From assembly GCA_964421245.1 (NCBI GenBank), contig CAYQVW010000001.1, forward strand, positions 285,080-349,079: DNA of 64,000 bases, written 5' to 3'. The notes beneath the pieces are model-generated. The model had not been told where the DNA came from. It saw only the letters and a program-made list of their open reading frames with translations, and searched no databases. The DNA is from CAYQVW01 sp964421245 (GTDB lineage: Bacteria; Margulisbacteria; WOR-1; XYC2-FULL-46-14). The position numbers and the translations under genes are program-made. Positions 50,289 to 58,802 of the stretch are shown here, piece by piece (within the stretch, counting starts at the first letter, position 1; each line of letters starts with the position of its first letter).

Positions 50289-50906
50289 ATGACATGGCAA
50301 GATATAATTGAACTCCTCGGTCAAGGTGAAGGACAATCTTTAGAGTTTGAAAAAGCTATCCCCACCACAGAAGATATTGCCCGTGATATTGTTGCCTTTG
50401 CCAATGCCGATGGAGGCAAAATTGTCTACGGAATTGACGATAAAAATAAGCATCTATTAGGGGTTCCAGCGGGTGATGATTACGTTAATAAGATAAAGAA
50501 CATTGCCGAGGACCGTTGCTTCCCGCGAATCAACCCACATGTCGAACTTTTTGATCATGGGGGTAAGAAGATCGTAATCATCACCGTACAAGAGGGAGAT
50601 GAAAAGCCCTACAAGTCCGATGACATTGCCTACATTAGAGACGGAGCTGCCTCCCGCCCAGCCAAAGAGGAAGAAGAAAAACAGATTACCAATCCATGGA
50701 GCGGTTTCGGATTAAACAAACGACAACTTCGCGCTATGCAGATGATCACAGAACATGGAAAAATTACCAATAGAGAATACAGAGAAGCGTATAATGTTTC
50801 TCATAAGACTGCGCATATTGAGTTAACTATGCTATCGGATAAAAAATTGGTTCTTTGCGAAGGTTCCGGCCGTTCTACCTGCTACGTCATGCCTGGTCAA
50901 GAATAA
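50289..50906 (+). CDS. AlbA_2 (Schlafen-like) domain protein with C-terminal winged helix
   Basis: 205 residues. Residues about 10-110 match the AlbA_2/divergent AAA_4 domain (GQGEGQSLEFEKAI, DIVAFANADGGKIVYGIDDK, VITVQEGDEKPYK, YIRDGAASRPA). Residues about 140-200 form a winged helix (LNKRQLRAMQMITEHGKITNREYREAYNVSHKTAHIEL), so it is likely a DNA-binding regulator. Such proteins are often small regulators or defence-associated; the partner is not clear. Convergent with gpmI, overlapping by 10 bases. Confidence 0.85.
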   Translation: MTWQDIIELLGQGEGQSLEFEKAIPTTEDIARDIVAFANADGGKIVYGIDDKNKHLLGVPAGDDYVNKIKNIAEDRCFPRINPHVELFDHGGKKIVIITVQEGDEKPYKSDDIAYIRDGAASRPAKEEEEKQITNPWSGFGLNKRQLRAMQMITEHGKITNREYREAYNVSHKTAHIELTMLSDKKLVLCEGSGRSTCYVMPGQE

Positions 50907-52507
50907 AGAATTTTTCCAGTCATCTCTTTTGGGATATCTAAATCAAGAAGTTTTAGTGCCGTTGTTCCTATATCCGGGATAATACCATCGCCTGTAATTT
51001 GTTTTATCCGGGAGTTTAATATCCAACACGGAACTTTATTGGTTGAGTGTTGAGTACTAACCTTATCCGAGATCTGCATCTGATCGGCATTGCCATGGTC
51101 GGAAGTTACAATCATCACCCCTCCCTGTTTCATAACAGCAACATAAATTTGTTCAACACATTTTGATAATGCCTCAATCGCTTTCTCCGCAGCATCAAAA
51201 TTACCAGTATGCCCCACCATATCTCCATTTTGAAAATTGTGGACAATCAGATCATACTTTTTCGAAGCAATTGCTTTTAGCGATTCCTCTGTTTCAATGT
51301 ATGCTGTCATCTCCGGAACCCAATCATAATTCTTTCCATCGTTGGTTCTTTCTTTTAATGTTGAATCCTTTGCTAATATTCTATCTTCACCATCAAATGG
51401 TTCACCTTTTCGGCCAGAAAACCAACCGGTTACATGAACAAATTTCTCAGGGCCAGCTAAACGCAGTTGTTTCTTTCCAGCTTGCGCAACTATCTCTCCA
51501 ACTGTTGCTGTTAAAACTTTTTCAGGATAAGCAGCATGTGCATTCATTCCATTGTAATACTCAGTCATCGCAACGAAGCTTATTGCTTTTACCTTATCCC
51601 TTATAGCTTTCAGCTGATTATACATATCATCAGTGATTGGCGGCTGTCCCGGCTTAAAGTTATAGAACTTTTTATCTTCTTCGACAAAGCAAGCAGTTAA
51701 TTCAATTGCACGATCTTGTCTAAAATTCCAGAATATTGCAGAATCATTTGCTCCCATTCCAGAATAATCAGCAATAATTGTTGGCTCTATAAATTCGTCT
51801 GATTCCTTATTGGAATAGGCAAATTTAACCGCTGATTTAATATCTGATTGTTTTCTGACTCCTTCTCCATTTACGATTGCCTTAAACGCCTTCAAAACAA
51901 ATTGCCAGTTGACATCACGATCCATTGCATAAGCTCGGCCCATCAGTGTCCCTATTTTAACTTTATTTTTCAAGCCCATCTGATCAATCTTTTTTAACAA
52001 CTGAGGGATATACTCGTTGCCAGCAGCATTTGGATTAGTATCACGACCATCAGTGAATAAATGGATTATAACTTTATCTAGATTGTTTCTTTTGACTAAT
52101 TCAAGTAATCCAAAAAGATGATAGATGTTTCCATGAACACAACCGCCCCCACCCTGCAAAACTCCCATAAGATGCAGTGTTGACTGATTCTTTTTACAAT
52201 TTTCAACTGCTTTCAGAAGTTCTTCATTATTATAGAAGCTACTATCATCAATTGCTTTATTAACACGAAGGAGAGATTGGTAGACAACTCGTCCAGCACC
52301 CATGTTTAGGTGATTTACTTCCGAATTCCCCATTGTTCCTGGAGGAAGACCGACTGCCTCACCGGAACATTCTAGTTTTGCAAAGGTATGTTTTTCAAAG
52401 AGTTCCTTAAAGAATGGGGCCTTACCATCAGCAATCGCTTTTTGAATTGCGTCTGTTTTTGGATTATTTCCTATTCCAAATCCATCGAGGATGCAGAGAT
52501 ATAACAT
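50897..52507 (-). CDS. gpmI: Phosphoglycerate mutase, cofactor-independent
   Basis: Interconverts 3- and 2-phosphoglycerate using two Mn ions. 536 residues from ATG 52507 (MLYLCILDGFGIG): Asp8 and Ser62 (MGNSEVNH, phosphoserine nucleophile), HLFTDGRDTNP, VTGWFSGRKGEPF, and the second metal block HNFQNGDMVGHTGN with TSDHGNADQM. The longer in-frame start is rejected because the family begins at the LDGFG motif. It is four bases from the Fic gene, so cotranscription is likely. Confidence 0.95.
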   Translation of the reverse strand: MLYLCILDGFGIGNNPKTDAIQKAIADGKAPFFKELFEKHTFAKLECSGEAVGLPPGTMGNSEVNHLNMGAGRVVYQSLLRVNKAIDDSSFYNNEELLKAVENCKKNQSTLHLMGVLQGGGGCVHGNIYHLFGLLELVKRNNLDKVIIHLFTDGRDTNPNAAGNEYIPQLLKKIDQMGLKNKVKIGTLMGRAYAMDRDVNWQFVLKAFKAIVNGEGVRKQSDIKSAVKFAYSNKESDEFIEPTIIADYSGMGANDSAIFWNFRQDRAIELTACFVEEDKKFYNFKPGQPPITDDMYNQLKAIRDKVKAISFVAMTEYYNGMNAHAAYPEKVLTATVGEIVAQAGKKQLRLAGPEKFVHVTGWFSGRKGEPFDGEDRILAKDSTLKERTNDGKNYDWVPEMTAYIETEESLKAIASKKYDLIVHNFQNGDMVGHTGNFDAAEKAIEALSKCVEQIYVAVMKQGGVMIVTSDHGNADQMQISDKVSTQHSTNKVPCWILNSRIKQITGDGIIPDIGTTALKLLDLDIPKEMTGKILYS

Positions 52508-52511
52508 GGTT

Positions 52512-53537
52512 TTATGATAGCATGACTTTGAGCCTGTATCTAGTCGCCCTACTTTTTCCTTCTCGAATAATAACACTTCTTTTTATCAACGGATCGATAA
52601 TTTGATTAATCCTGGCTCGTGTTAATTTCATTTTCTTTTTTAAATCGGCAACATTTGCAAAAGGTTGAGTCATTAAGATTTTGACCAACTCCTCCTGCCG
52701 CGGTGAAAGATAAATAGGGGTTCTTGAAGATATTTGTAATCCCTCTATTCTCTTCTTAACATCCAAAAGAGTACTCTTAATTCCCTCTGCAACATATTCT
52801 ATCCAGGGCGTTAAATCATCATCCAGTTCCCTTGCCTGCTGAATTTTCATATAATATTTTTTTCTATCCCCGGCAAAGAAATCATCTAAACTAAAGATAT
52901 GATCACTATCAAATCCGCGTTGATAAAGAATCCAGGTACCAATAGCTCGAGCAATACGTCCATTTCCATCCACAAAAGGATGAATTGAAACTAAACGATG
53001 ATGCACTATCGCACAGACTAAGATGGCATGCAACTTTCTCGTTTCATTAGAATTTAACCAAACTGTCAAATCTTTAACTAATTTTGGTGTTGTTTTTGGA
53101 GACGGAGGAGTGTAAATCCTAATTTTTCTTTCATTTATTACATGATTCTGCTTATTCTTATATTTACCACATTGGTCACCACTTAAGAGATTTAAAGTCA
53201 GAATCTTATGCAAAACAAGAATATTTTTTTCAGAAACAACAAATCCCTGTTTTTCTATCCAACACATCGCTTTTAAATAATTGGAAACCTCAATGTCATA
53301 ACGTACCGGGACACCAGATTTGCCCCCTTTTTCAACCTCTTTTACCTGCAAAAGAGTTAATGGATTTCCTTCAATCGAAGTTGAGGAATGAGTCGCTCTA
53401 GATCTGGCTTCCTTTTGCAAAATTGGAAGCCACGAAACTCTCAGCGTAGATTCATCTATCCACGACCTTATTGAACTTATCTCATCAATAAGATTAAAAA
53501 GATATGGCGTAATACGAAAAACCGGCTTATAATCCAT
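52512..53537 (-). CDS. Fic family protein (AMPylation type) with N-terminal inhibitory helix and winged helix
   Basis: 341 residues: Fic_N region with inhibitory motif S52-TSI-E56-G (class II, N-terminal alpha-inh), the catalytic HPFVDGNGRIAR at 186-197 with all key residues, and a C-terminal winged helix (LSPRQEELVKILMTQPFANVADLKKKM) typical of Fic/HTH proteins. Family members transfer AMP to a hydroxyl side chain; the Glu of the inhibitory helix blocks productive ATP binding. Target unknown. TATAAT lies seven bases before ATG 53537, no Shine-Dalgarno sequence; it is divergent from tpiA. Confidence 0.93.
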   Translation of the reverse strand: MDYKPVFRITPYLFNLIDEISSIRSWIDESTLRVSWLPILQKEARSRATHSSTSIEGNPLTLLQVKEVEKGGKSGVPVRYDIEVSNYLKAMCWIEKQGFVVSEKNILVLHKILTLNLLSGDQCGKYKNKQNHVINERKIRIYTPPSPKTTPKLVKDLTVWLNSNETRKLHAILVCAIVHHRLVSIHPFVDGNGRIARAIGTWILYQRGFDSDHIFSLDDFFAGDRKKYYMKIQQARELDDDLTPWIEYVAEGIKSTLLDVKKRIEGLQISSRTPIYLSPRQEELVKILMTQPFANVADLKKKMKLTRARINQIIDPLIKRSVIIREGKSRATRYRLKVMLS

Positions 53538-53544
53538 GTTTTTT

Positions 53545-53553
53545 ATTATAGCA
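53545..53553 (-). promoter_or_regulatory. Extended -10 promoter of the Fic gene (leaderless)
   Basis: TGC-TATAAT on the minus strand, seven bases before ATG 53537. The three TGCGTCAAG repeats lie immediately upstream of it. Confidence 0.5.
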
Positions 53554-53555
53554 TT

Positions 53556-53587
53556 TGCGTCAAGTTTGCGTCAAGGGATGCGTCAAG
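53556..53587 (+). promoter_or_regulatory. Three phased direct repeats TGCGTCAAG, probable regulator-binding site
   Basis: TGCGTCAAG at 53556-53564, 53567-53575 and 53579-53587: steps of 11 and 12 bp, i.e. one side of the helix. The array ends 12 bases before the -35 of tpiA and abuts the Fic promoter. Direct repeats with about 11-bp pitch are characteristic of OmpR/PhoB-type response-regulator sites (established knowledge); which protein binds is unknown. Confidence 0.55.
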
Positions 53588-53599
53588 TCAATACCCCCC

Positions 53600-53627
53600 T
53601 TACATGGAATAAATTATTTGCTATAAT
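53600..53627 (+). promoter_or_regulatory. Vegetative promoter of tpiA-fba-PPi-PFK
   Basis: TTACAT (53600-53605), 16 bases, TATAAT (53622-53627) preceded by GC. The predicted start is near 53634, a few bases before a hairpin. Confidence 0.7.
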
Positions 53628-53639
53628 AAAATCAATCAT

Positions 53640-53667
53640 GGAACCGCGACTTTCAGTCGCAGGTTCC
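53640..53667 (+). promoter_or_regulatory. 5'-terminal hairpin in the tpiA leader
   Basis: GGAACCGCGACT (53640-53651), loop TTC, AGTCGC-A-GGTTCC (53655-53667): 12 base pairs with one bulged A. It lies between the promoter and the AAAGGAG ribosome site, the same position as the gap leader hairpin, with unrelated sequence. Confidence 0.7.
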
Positions 53668-53687
53668 TCAGAAAAGGAGTTAACTAA

Positions 53688-54425
53688 ATGCGTAAACCGT
53701 TGATGGCCGGAAACTGGAAGATGAATAAAACTGTAGATGAGTCCGTTGCAATTCTAAAAGAATTAGCAAACGAGGTAAAGGGAGTATCAGATCGAGATAT
53801 TTTAATCTGCCCTACCTACCCTGCACTAAAATCTGCTGCAGATGCAGTAGCAGGTTCTAATATAATGATAGGAGCACAAAATGTATTCTGGGAAGAGAAA
53901 GGTGCTTTTACCGCAGAAGTATCTGGCCCAATGTTAATAGCCGCTGGATGCAAATATGTAATAATCGGACACTCTGAAAGAAGACAATACTTTGGAGAGA
54001 CCGATGAAACTGTTAATAAAAGATTAAAAGCAGCTTTAAAATTCGGATTACTTCCAATCGTCTGCGTTGGTGAAACTCTTGAGCAAAGAGAAAAGAACGA
54101 ATGGAAACAAGTTGTTGAAACTCAAGTAAAAAATGGTTTAAAAGAGTTGGAGGTTGTTAGTTGGAAGTCGGTAGTTATTGCTTATGAACCAGTCTGGGCA
54201 ATTGGAACAGGAAAGACTGCAAGTCCAGAACAAGCAGAAGAAGTTCATGCATTTATTCGCGGACTTCTTCCAGCTGAAGTTAAAGATACAGTTCGAATTT
54301 TATACGGTGGTTCTATGAAGCCAGCAAATGTAAAAGACTTGATGGCTAAAGAAAATATTGACGGCGGACTTGTTGGTGGCGCTTCTTTAAAAGCCCCTGA
54401 TTTCGCTGCAATAGTAAAACATTAA
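53688..54425 (+). CDS. tpiA: Triosephosphate isomerase
   Basis: Interconverts dihydroxyacetone phosphate and glyceraldehyde 3-phosphate. 245 residues: Lys11 in AGNWKMN, His95 in IIGHSERR, Glu167 in AYEPVWAIGTGK, and the phosphate loop YGGSMKPAN and GGLVGGASL. In many bacteria tpiA sits with gap-pgk; here it heads a separate glycolytic operon with fba and PPi-PFK, behind its own promoter and leader hairpin. Confidence 0.98.
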   Translation: MRKPLMAGNWKMNKTVDESVAILKELANEVKGVSDRDILICPTYPALKSAADAVAGSNIMIGAQNVFWEEKGAFTAEVSGPMLIAAGCKYVIIGHSERRQYFGETDETVNKRLKAALKFGLLPIVCVGETLEQREKNEWKQVVETQVKNGLKELEVVSWKSVVIAYEPVWAIGTGKTASPEQAEEVHAFIRGLLPAEVKDTVRILYGGSMKPANVKDLMAKENIDGGLVGGASLKAPDFAAIVKH

Positions 54426-54441
54426 AAGGAGGATTCAGAAA

Positions 54442-55416
54442 ATGTCAGAAGCGTTATATAAGAAACTCGGCTTAGTAAACACGAAGGAAATGTTCAAGAA
54501 AGCGGTTGATGGAGGTTATGCTATTCCAGCATACAACTTCAATAATATGGAGCAGCTACAAGCAATTATGGGGGCATGTGCGGAGAGCAATTCACCAGTA
54601 ATCATCCAGGTATCGTCTGGAGCCAGAAAGTATGCTAATCAAACCCTTCTCCGCTATATGGCAGAAGGCGCAGTTCAAATGGTAAGAAAGGATTTGAAGA
54701 GCAATATTCCAATCTGTCTTCACTTAGATCATGGAGATACATTTGAACTTTGTAAATCTTGTATCGACTCTGGTTTCTCATCCGTTATGATCGACGGATC
54801 CCACCACCCTTACGAGAAGAATGTTGAACTAACCAAGCAGGTTGTTGAATATGCTCATAAATTTGATGTAACAGTTGAAGGAGAACTTGGCGTACTTGCT
54901 GGAATTGAAGACGAAGTCTCTGCAGAAAAATCAACTTACACAAAACCTGAAGAAGTACAGGATTTTGTTAAAAAGACCGGTGTAGACAGTTTAGCAATCT
55001 CTATCGGAACTTCACACGGTGCATATAAATTCAAACCGGGAGCAGCTGTCCCCCCTCTTCGATTTGATATTTTAAAAGAGATAGAGAAAAAACTACCTGG
55101 TTTCCCAATTGTATTGCATGGTTCTTCTTCTATTCCAAAAGATTACATTGAAATGGTTAATAAGTATGGTGGCAAGATGAAGGATGCTATTGGAGTTTCG
55201 GAAGACCAACTTCGTGAAGCTGCGAAGTCTGCTGTTTGTAAGATTAACATCGATTCTGACGGAAGATTAGTTGTAACCGGTGTAATTAGAAAAGTATTTG
55301 CAGAAAAACCAGCTGAGTTTGATCCAAGAAAATATCTTGGACCTGCTCGCGAAGAATTAAAAAAACTACTTATTGCCAAGAATACTAATGTTCTAGGTTC
55401 TGCTGGCAAAGCTTAA
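54442..55416 (+). CDS. fba: Fructose-bisphosphate aldolase, class II
   Basis: Zinc-dependent aldolase. 324 residues: YAIPAYNFNNMEQLQAI, zinc ligand region LHLDHGDTFELC, VMIDGSHHPYEKN, EGELGVLAGIED, SIGTSHGAYKF and LHGSSSIPKD. The ribosome site AAAAGGAGGATTCA is nearly the same as that of gap (AAGGAGGATTCA), suggesting tuned strong translation of both. Confidence 0.96.
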   Translation: MSEALYKKLGLVNTKEMFKKAVDGGYAIPAYNFNNMEQLQAIMGACAESNSPVIIQVSSGARKYANQTLLRYMAEGAVQMVRKDLKSNIPICLHLDHGDTFELCKSCIDSGFSSVMIDGSHHPYEKNVELTKQVVEYAHKFDVTVEGELGVLAGIEDEVSAEKSTYTKPEEVQDFVKKTGVDSLAISIGTSHGAYKFKPGAAVPPLRFDILKEIEKKLPGFPIVLHGSSSIPKDYIEMVNKYGGKMKDAIGVSEDQLREAAKSAVCKINIDSDGRLVVTGVIRKVFAEKPAEFDPRKYLGPAREELKKLLIAKNTNVLGSAGKA

Positions 55417-55429
55417 AGGGAGATAATTG

Positions 55430-56638
55430 ATGAAAGTAAAATTTAATGGTAAAGAAATAAATTTAAAGAGAATAGGAATCCTAACCGGTGGTGGAGATTG
55501 TGCTGGGCATAATGCGGTAATCTATGGATTACTGCGTAGAATAAATCAGGCCAACCAGTCACTTCCAGACGGAGAAAAGATGGAGTTGATCGGTTTAAAA
55601 GAAGGATGGAAGGCCTTGACCCGCGATCCAGGCAAAGAAAAAGACAAGATCCTTCAGCCGTTAAAGACCGAAGATTTAAAAGATAGCTATAAAACTTGCG
55701 GAACAATCATTAAATCTTCCCGCACAAATCTATTTTCCGAATCCAATATTGAGATAAAAGCAGCTGAAAAGGCAATGGAAAACCTAAAGAAGCTTAAAAT
55801 TGATTGTTTGGTGGTATTAGGCGGTGACGACACCCTTGGGGCTGCCGGTAAAATCGGGAAACAGTTTACCTTCCCAATGCTTGGTGCACCAAAGACTATG
55901 GACAATGATGTTTTTGGAACCGAGAGAACCTACGGCTTTGAATCTGCAGTAATCGAATCGGTCCATTTTATTGAAAACATTATGACCACTGCCCGCTCCC
56001 ACAACCGTTGTTTTGTAGTTGAGTTGATGGGTCGTCATGCTGGTTGGGTTGCACTGCATGCTGGAATTGCCGGCGGAGCCGATGTTGTATTGTTACCTGA
56101 AGAGACCGTAGATATGAGAGAAGTAATTAAGCGTGTTGAGAAGGCAATGGCCTATCAAAATTCTTGTATTGTGGTTGCGTCAGAAGGCGCCCGCTTGTTT
56201 GATAAAAAATATTCAAAAGAAGTAAATGAAAGTAACCAGAAATTACTTGATAAAGTTCTGGCTAATCCAAAACATGCTTTAGTAAAAGCTCGCCATGAAT
56301 TACCTAAGAAAATGGATTCTTTTGGCAATGAACAATTGGGTGGTATTGGCGAATACATTTTTGCTCTGCTCGAAGAACATACTAAAGGAATAGAATATCG
56401 CTTGCAAAATTGTGGTCACGCAATTCGCGGCGGAGTTGCCCATGTTGCAGACCGGCTTCTTGGTTTAAGATTTGGAGATTCAATCTTTCAATTCATAAAA
56501 GATGGAAAGTTTGGTGTTTATCCTGGTCTTGAAGCTGAAGAAATCGTTGCGAAGGATCTATTAGAAGTAAAAGGCGGCAAATTTATTCCAGAAGATAATC
56601 AACTTCTTGCGATGAGAAATGCGGTAGATTTCTATTGA
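55430..56638 (+). CDS. 6-phosphofructokinase, probably pyrophosphate-dependent
   Basis: 402 residues from ATG 55430 (an in-frame TTG precedes it directly). The nucleotide/PPi site reads LGGDDT (131-136) rather than GGDGS/T, and the catalytic loop is PKTMDND (154-160) rather than PGTIDND; Asp in GGDD and Lys in PKT are the known marks of PPi-dependent PFK. This enzyme is reversible and saves ATP. It is cotranscribed with tpiA and fba. An ATP-type PFK is also present at 61.7 kb. Confidence 0.9.
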   Translation: MKVKFNGKEINLKRIGILTGGGDCAGHNAVIYGLLRRINQANQSLPDGEKMELIGLKEGWKALTRDPGKEKDKILQPLKTEDLKDSYKTCGTIIKSSRTNLFSESNIEIKAAEKAMENLKKLKIDCLVVLGGDDTLGAAGKIGKQFTFPMLGAPKTMDNDVFGTERTYGFESAVIESVHFIENIMTTARSHNRCFVVELMGRHAGWVALHAGIAGGADVVLLPEETVDMREVIKRVEKAMAYQNSCIVVASEGARLFDKKYSKEVNESNQKLLDKVLANPKHALVKARHELPKKMDSFGNEQLGGIGEYIFALLEEHTKGIEYRLQNCGHAIRGGVAHVADRLLGLRFGDSIFQFIKDGKFGVYPGLEAEEIVAKDLLEVKGGKFIPEDNQLLAMRNAVDFY

Positions 56639-56661
56639 TTAACGATACGGGCATCGTCACC

Positions 56662-57873
56662 CTAACCGATTATCTCCTGTCCAAGCAGATTAATACTTGC
56701 ATCAGTCGATGGACACTTTCTATGACATTGTGGGGGTCTTCTCCAACGATTACTTAAAAAATAGCCCTCTAAAATCCTCTCTAAAGTCTGTTCAAATAAG
56801 GATCCGATTTCAAATCCCGAAGCAACTGTGTGAGCACAAGGATAAACTAATCCATCTGGACCAATTGCCGGCCAAAGCACAGAAGCAGGACAGCCGCTTA
56901 AATCCTCTAATTCTCTTGGGTCTAAAGGAGACTTTAAAATGATTTCTATATCTTCATCAGCGTATTCAGCAATTATTTTGTCAACAAAAGACCTTGCTGC
57001 TTTTTGAAACGCAATATTTCTTGAACGATTCAAATCAATCCTCAACCTTAATTCATCTATAGGATATTTAAATTCTTCATCTGGTGGAGTTAAGCTTTCA
57101 TCAGTAAATCTAAACTCAATTTTCTTTTCATTAAATCTTAATTCTTGCAACAGAGCTGGTAGAAAACGGTAATTAGATGGTGTTAGAGTAAAATTCCCCA
57201 CTATTCTTAGGGGAGCTGGCAGTTGACCCATAATACTTAATTTTTCAAGATAAGCCCCGGGATAATAATCATCTCCTATATTTGCTCTCCATCTGTGGTG
57301 CGCTATATGCCTTAGGTTTGCCATAACCTGATTAAATTTGCGGGGTTGAAGAGATTGATCAAAAGCTCTATGTTTGTAAAAAGCATTTAAATTAATTTGC
57401 ACAGAACCGAGTAAAGGCATAAAAACAATAAAATCAAACATTTCTTCTGAAGGAATATATCCTCTTTCATGTATTCCGTAAAAACCGAGGCCATTGCTTA
57501 CTATGCTAATTCTGTCGGCTAATCCTTTTCTTAACTGATGAATGACACCAGCAACAGTAGTATTGATTGCCCAGGGAATTGTAGGTCGATTCTTAACGTA
57601 TTGAGTACCAACAAGAGAATCTCCGGTGTATCCTGCTTTATGAATATACGGATTTAATCCCCCAGCATTTATCTGATCCAGTACAAAACCAATATTGCTG
57701 GGATTTAACCTTTGATCTACAGAGGGACCTTCTCTTCCTATACAACCTGCACAAGCTGCATTACAGGCATTTTGAGTATGAATATCCACATGAGTTGGTT
57801 TAACAAACTCACCTTGCGCAAGTTTGCCAATATAACCCTTATATTGCTTCGCAGTTACTCCCGTAAAATACAT
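56662..57873 (-). CDS. Radical SAM enzyme with C-terminal SPASM/twitch-like domain
   Basis: 403 residues from ATG 57873 (MYFTGVTAKQ), preceded by GTAGGAGGAAAA; an in-frame ATG five codons upstream would include this ribosome site and is rejected. The [4Fe-4S]-SAM motif CxxxCxxC is Cys37, Cys41, Cys44 (CNAACAGC). The C-terminus has Cys328, Cys346 (IGPDGLVYPC), Cys383 and Cys387 (CHRKC), with an IGSL element: a SPASM/twitch pattern for an auxiliary cluster. Relatives modify ribosomal peptides or act in cofactor synthesis. It has its own sigma-28-type promoter and three small ORFs directly upstream, so a peptide substrate is plausible but unproven. Confidence 0.85.
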   Translation of the reverse strand: MYFTGVTAKQYKGYIGKLAQGEFVKPTHVDIHTQNACNAACAGCIGREGPSVDQRLNPSNIGFVLDQINAGGLNPYIHKAGYTGDSLVGTQYVKNRPTIPWAINTTVAGVIHQLRKGLADRISIVSNGLGFYGIHERGYIPSEEMFDFIVFMPLLGSVQINLNAFYKHRAFDQSLQPRKFNQVMANLRHIAHHRWRANIGDDYYPGAYLEKLSIMGQLPAPLRIVGNFTLTPSNYRFLPALLQELRFNEKKIEFRFTDESLTPPDEEFKYPIDELRLRIDLNRSRNIAFQKAARSFVDKIIAEYADEDIEIILKSPLDPRELEDLSGCPASVLWPAIGPDGLVYPCAHTVASGFEIGSLFEQTLERILEGYFLSNRWRRPPQCHRKCPSTDASINLLGQEIIG

Positions 57874-57891
57874 TTTTCCTCCTACCATACT

Positions 57892-57922
57892 TTATATCGT
57901 ACAGGTAGGAGAAAAATTTCAG
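57892..57922 (-). promoter_or_regulatory. Sigma-28-type promoter of the radical SAM gene
   Basis: On the minus strand CTGAAATTTT (57922-57913), 13 bases, CGATATAA (57899-57892), then about 18 bases with TAGGAGG to ATG 57873. It begins one base after the stop of the 73-residue gene, so the radical SAM gene can be transcribed without the rest of the cluster. Confidence 0.72.
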
Positions 57923-57923
57923 A

Positions 57924-58145
57924 TTATCTCCCTAGTTTTCGAAGATAAGCATTTGCAGCATCACAATCATCTTCGCTATACATTGTATTTCTAAACAGAT
58001 GCCCTGCAATGGCCCTGTCTATATGGCGACATCCCCATATTTCTGCTGCTTCCTCCTCTGTTGGCTTACCTGGAAAATGACCAATAACGTCACTTACTGG
58101 ACCACGCATTTCTAGTATTTGGTTTACTCTTTCTATGCTTGGCAT
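57924..58145 (-). CDS. Uncharacterised 73-residue protein in the radical SAM cluster
   Basis: No family recognised. Acidic and helical-looking: SIERVNQILEMRG, KPTEEEAAEIWGCRH, YSEDDCDAANAYLRKLGR. It has two cysteines (near residues 39 and 61). TAGGA stands nine bases before the ATG. The size and spacing suit either an accessory/recognition protein or a substrate for the radical SAM enzyme just downstream. Amino-acid use differs from low-complexity random frames, and the neighbours are tightly packed, so I consider it real. Confidence 0.6.
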   Translation of the reverse strand: MPSIERVNQILEMRGPVSDVIGHFPGKPTEEEAAEIWGCRHIDRAIAGHLFRNTMYSEDDCDAANAYLRKLGR

Positions 58146-58186
58146 AAAAGGAAATCCTATTATCCCCCAAAGAACTTCCCTTCTCC

Positions 58187-58345
58187 TTATATTATTTGAG
58201 TAGTTAATCCTTCTTGAGTTCTTCCAGGATTGTATCCAAATACTCTTGTTGTCTTCCCTCTCACTGCTCCAGCAGCTAATTCAAGTCTTCCTCTATTATT
58301 TATCACTGGTGGTCTAGGTCCCATCGCTATCCATAATCTTGTCAT
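58187..58345 (-). CDS. Small 52-residue peptide gene, possible modified-peptide precursor
   Basis: A very strong ribosome site (AAAGGAGGTGAA) precedes ATG 58345. The peptide is basic at the front (MTRLWIAMGPRPPVINNRGR), then LELAAGAVRGKTTRV and FGYNPGRTQEGLTTQII. It has no Cys, and no recognisable leader motif. It lies 15 bases after the 141-residue gene. Directly before the start is ATGAAATGA, a two-codon mini-ORF overlapping the start codon. The gene is short and easy to miss; translation is supported by the ribosome site and tight spacing, function is unknown. Confidence 0.6.
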   Translation of the reverse strand: MTRLWIAMGPRPPVINNRGRLELAAGAVRGKTTRVFGYNPGRTQEGLTTQII

Positions 58346-58360
58346 TTCATTTCACCTCCT

Positions 58361-58786
58361 TTAAATTTTTTCCGGATCAGAAAGTGTGCCAATAATACGA
58401 AATTGCATTGCTGCAACTGACTTTGCATCCCAACGGTGGGCTCCGCAGGATACACTATTAAGAGTCGGGGAATAAGAATAGCCTTTTATTATTGTTTTTG
58501 GATCTCTACTATCAACAATTAACGCATTACGGGGAACTTCACTTTGATCCGTGACTACAGGTAATGCCTGGAAACCTGGATCTTTAAGAAGCTCAGCCAC
58601 AAATTCCTGTTGTTCTACTTCATGCCTGTACTGTTCTCCATCTAATCGGTCATATTGTGGTGTTCCTTCAGCCCATTGTTGCTGTTCTCTTACAAAACCT
58701 CTCCATCTTTTTGCCAAAATATAAATAGACTTTACTAATGAATTGAATCTTGGTTCTTTTCCTGATACTATTGTAAATCCTGACAT
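58361..58786 (-). CDS. Uncharacterised 141-residue protein in the radical SAM cluster
   Basis: No family recognised. Residues 1-80 are helical and charged (RFNSLVKSIYILAKRWRGFVREQQQWAEG, EQYRHEVEQQEFVAELL); the C-terminal half is more beta-like (NALIVDSRDPKTIIKGYSYSP, SVSCGAHRWDAKSVAAMQFRIIG) with one Cys. CAAGGAGGTGAAATAAT precedes the ATG, nearly the same initiation region as the 52-residue gene, so both should be well translated. No membrane or signal segment. Confidence 0.65.
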   Translation of the reverse strand: MSGFTIVSGKEPRFNSLVKSIYILAKRWRGFVREQQQWAEGTPQYDRLDGEQYRHEVEQQEFVAELLKDPGFQALPVVTDQSEVPRNALIVDSRDPKTIIKGYSYSPTLNSVSCGAHRWDAKSVAAMQFRIIGTLSDPEKI

Positions 58787-58802
58787 ATTATTTCACCTCC
58801 TT

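Noticed and set aside
50897..52576. Longer gpmI start 23 codons upstream
   Set aside because: It overlaps the end of the Fic gene and adds residues before the conserved LDGFG start of the family.
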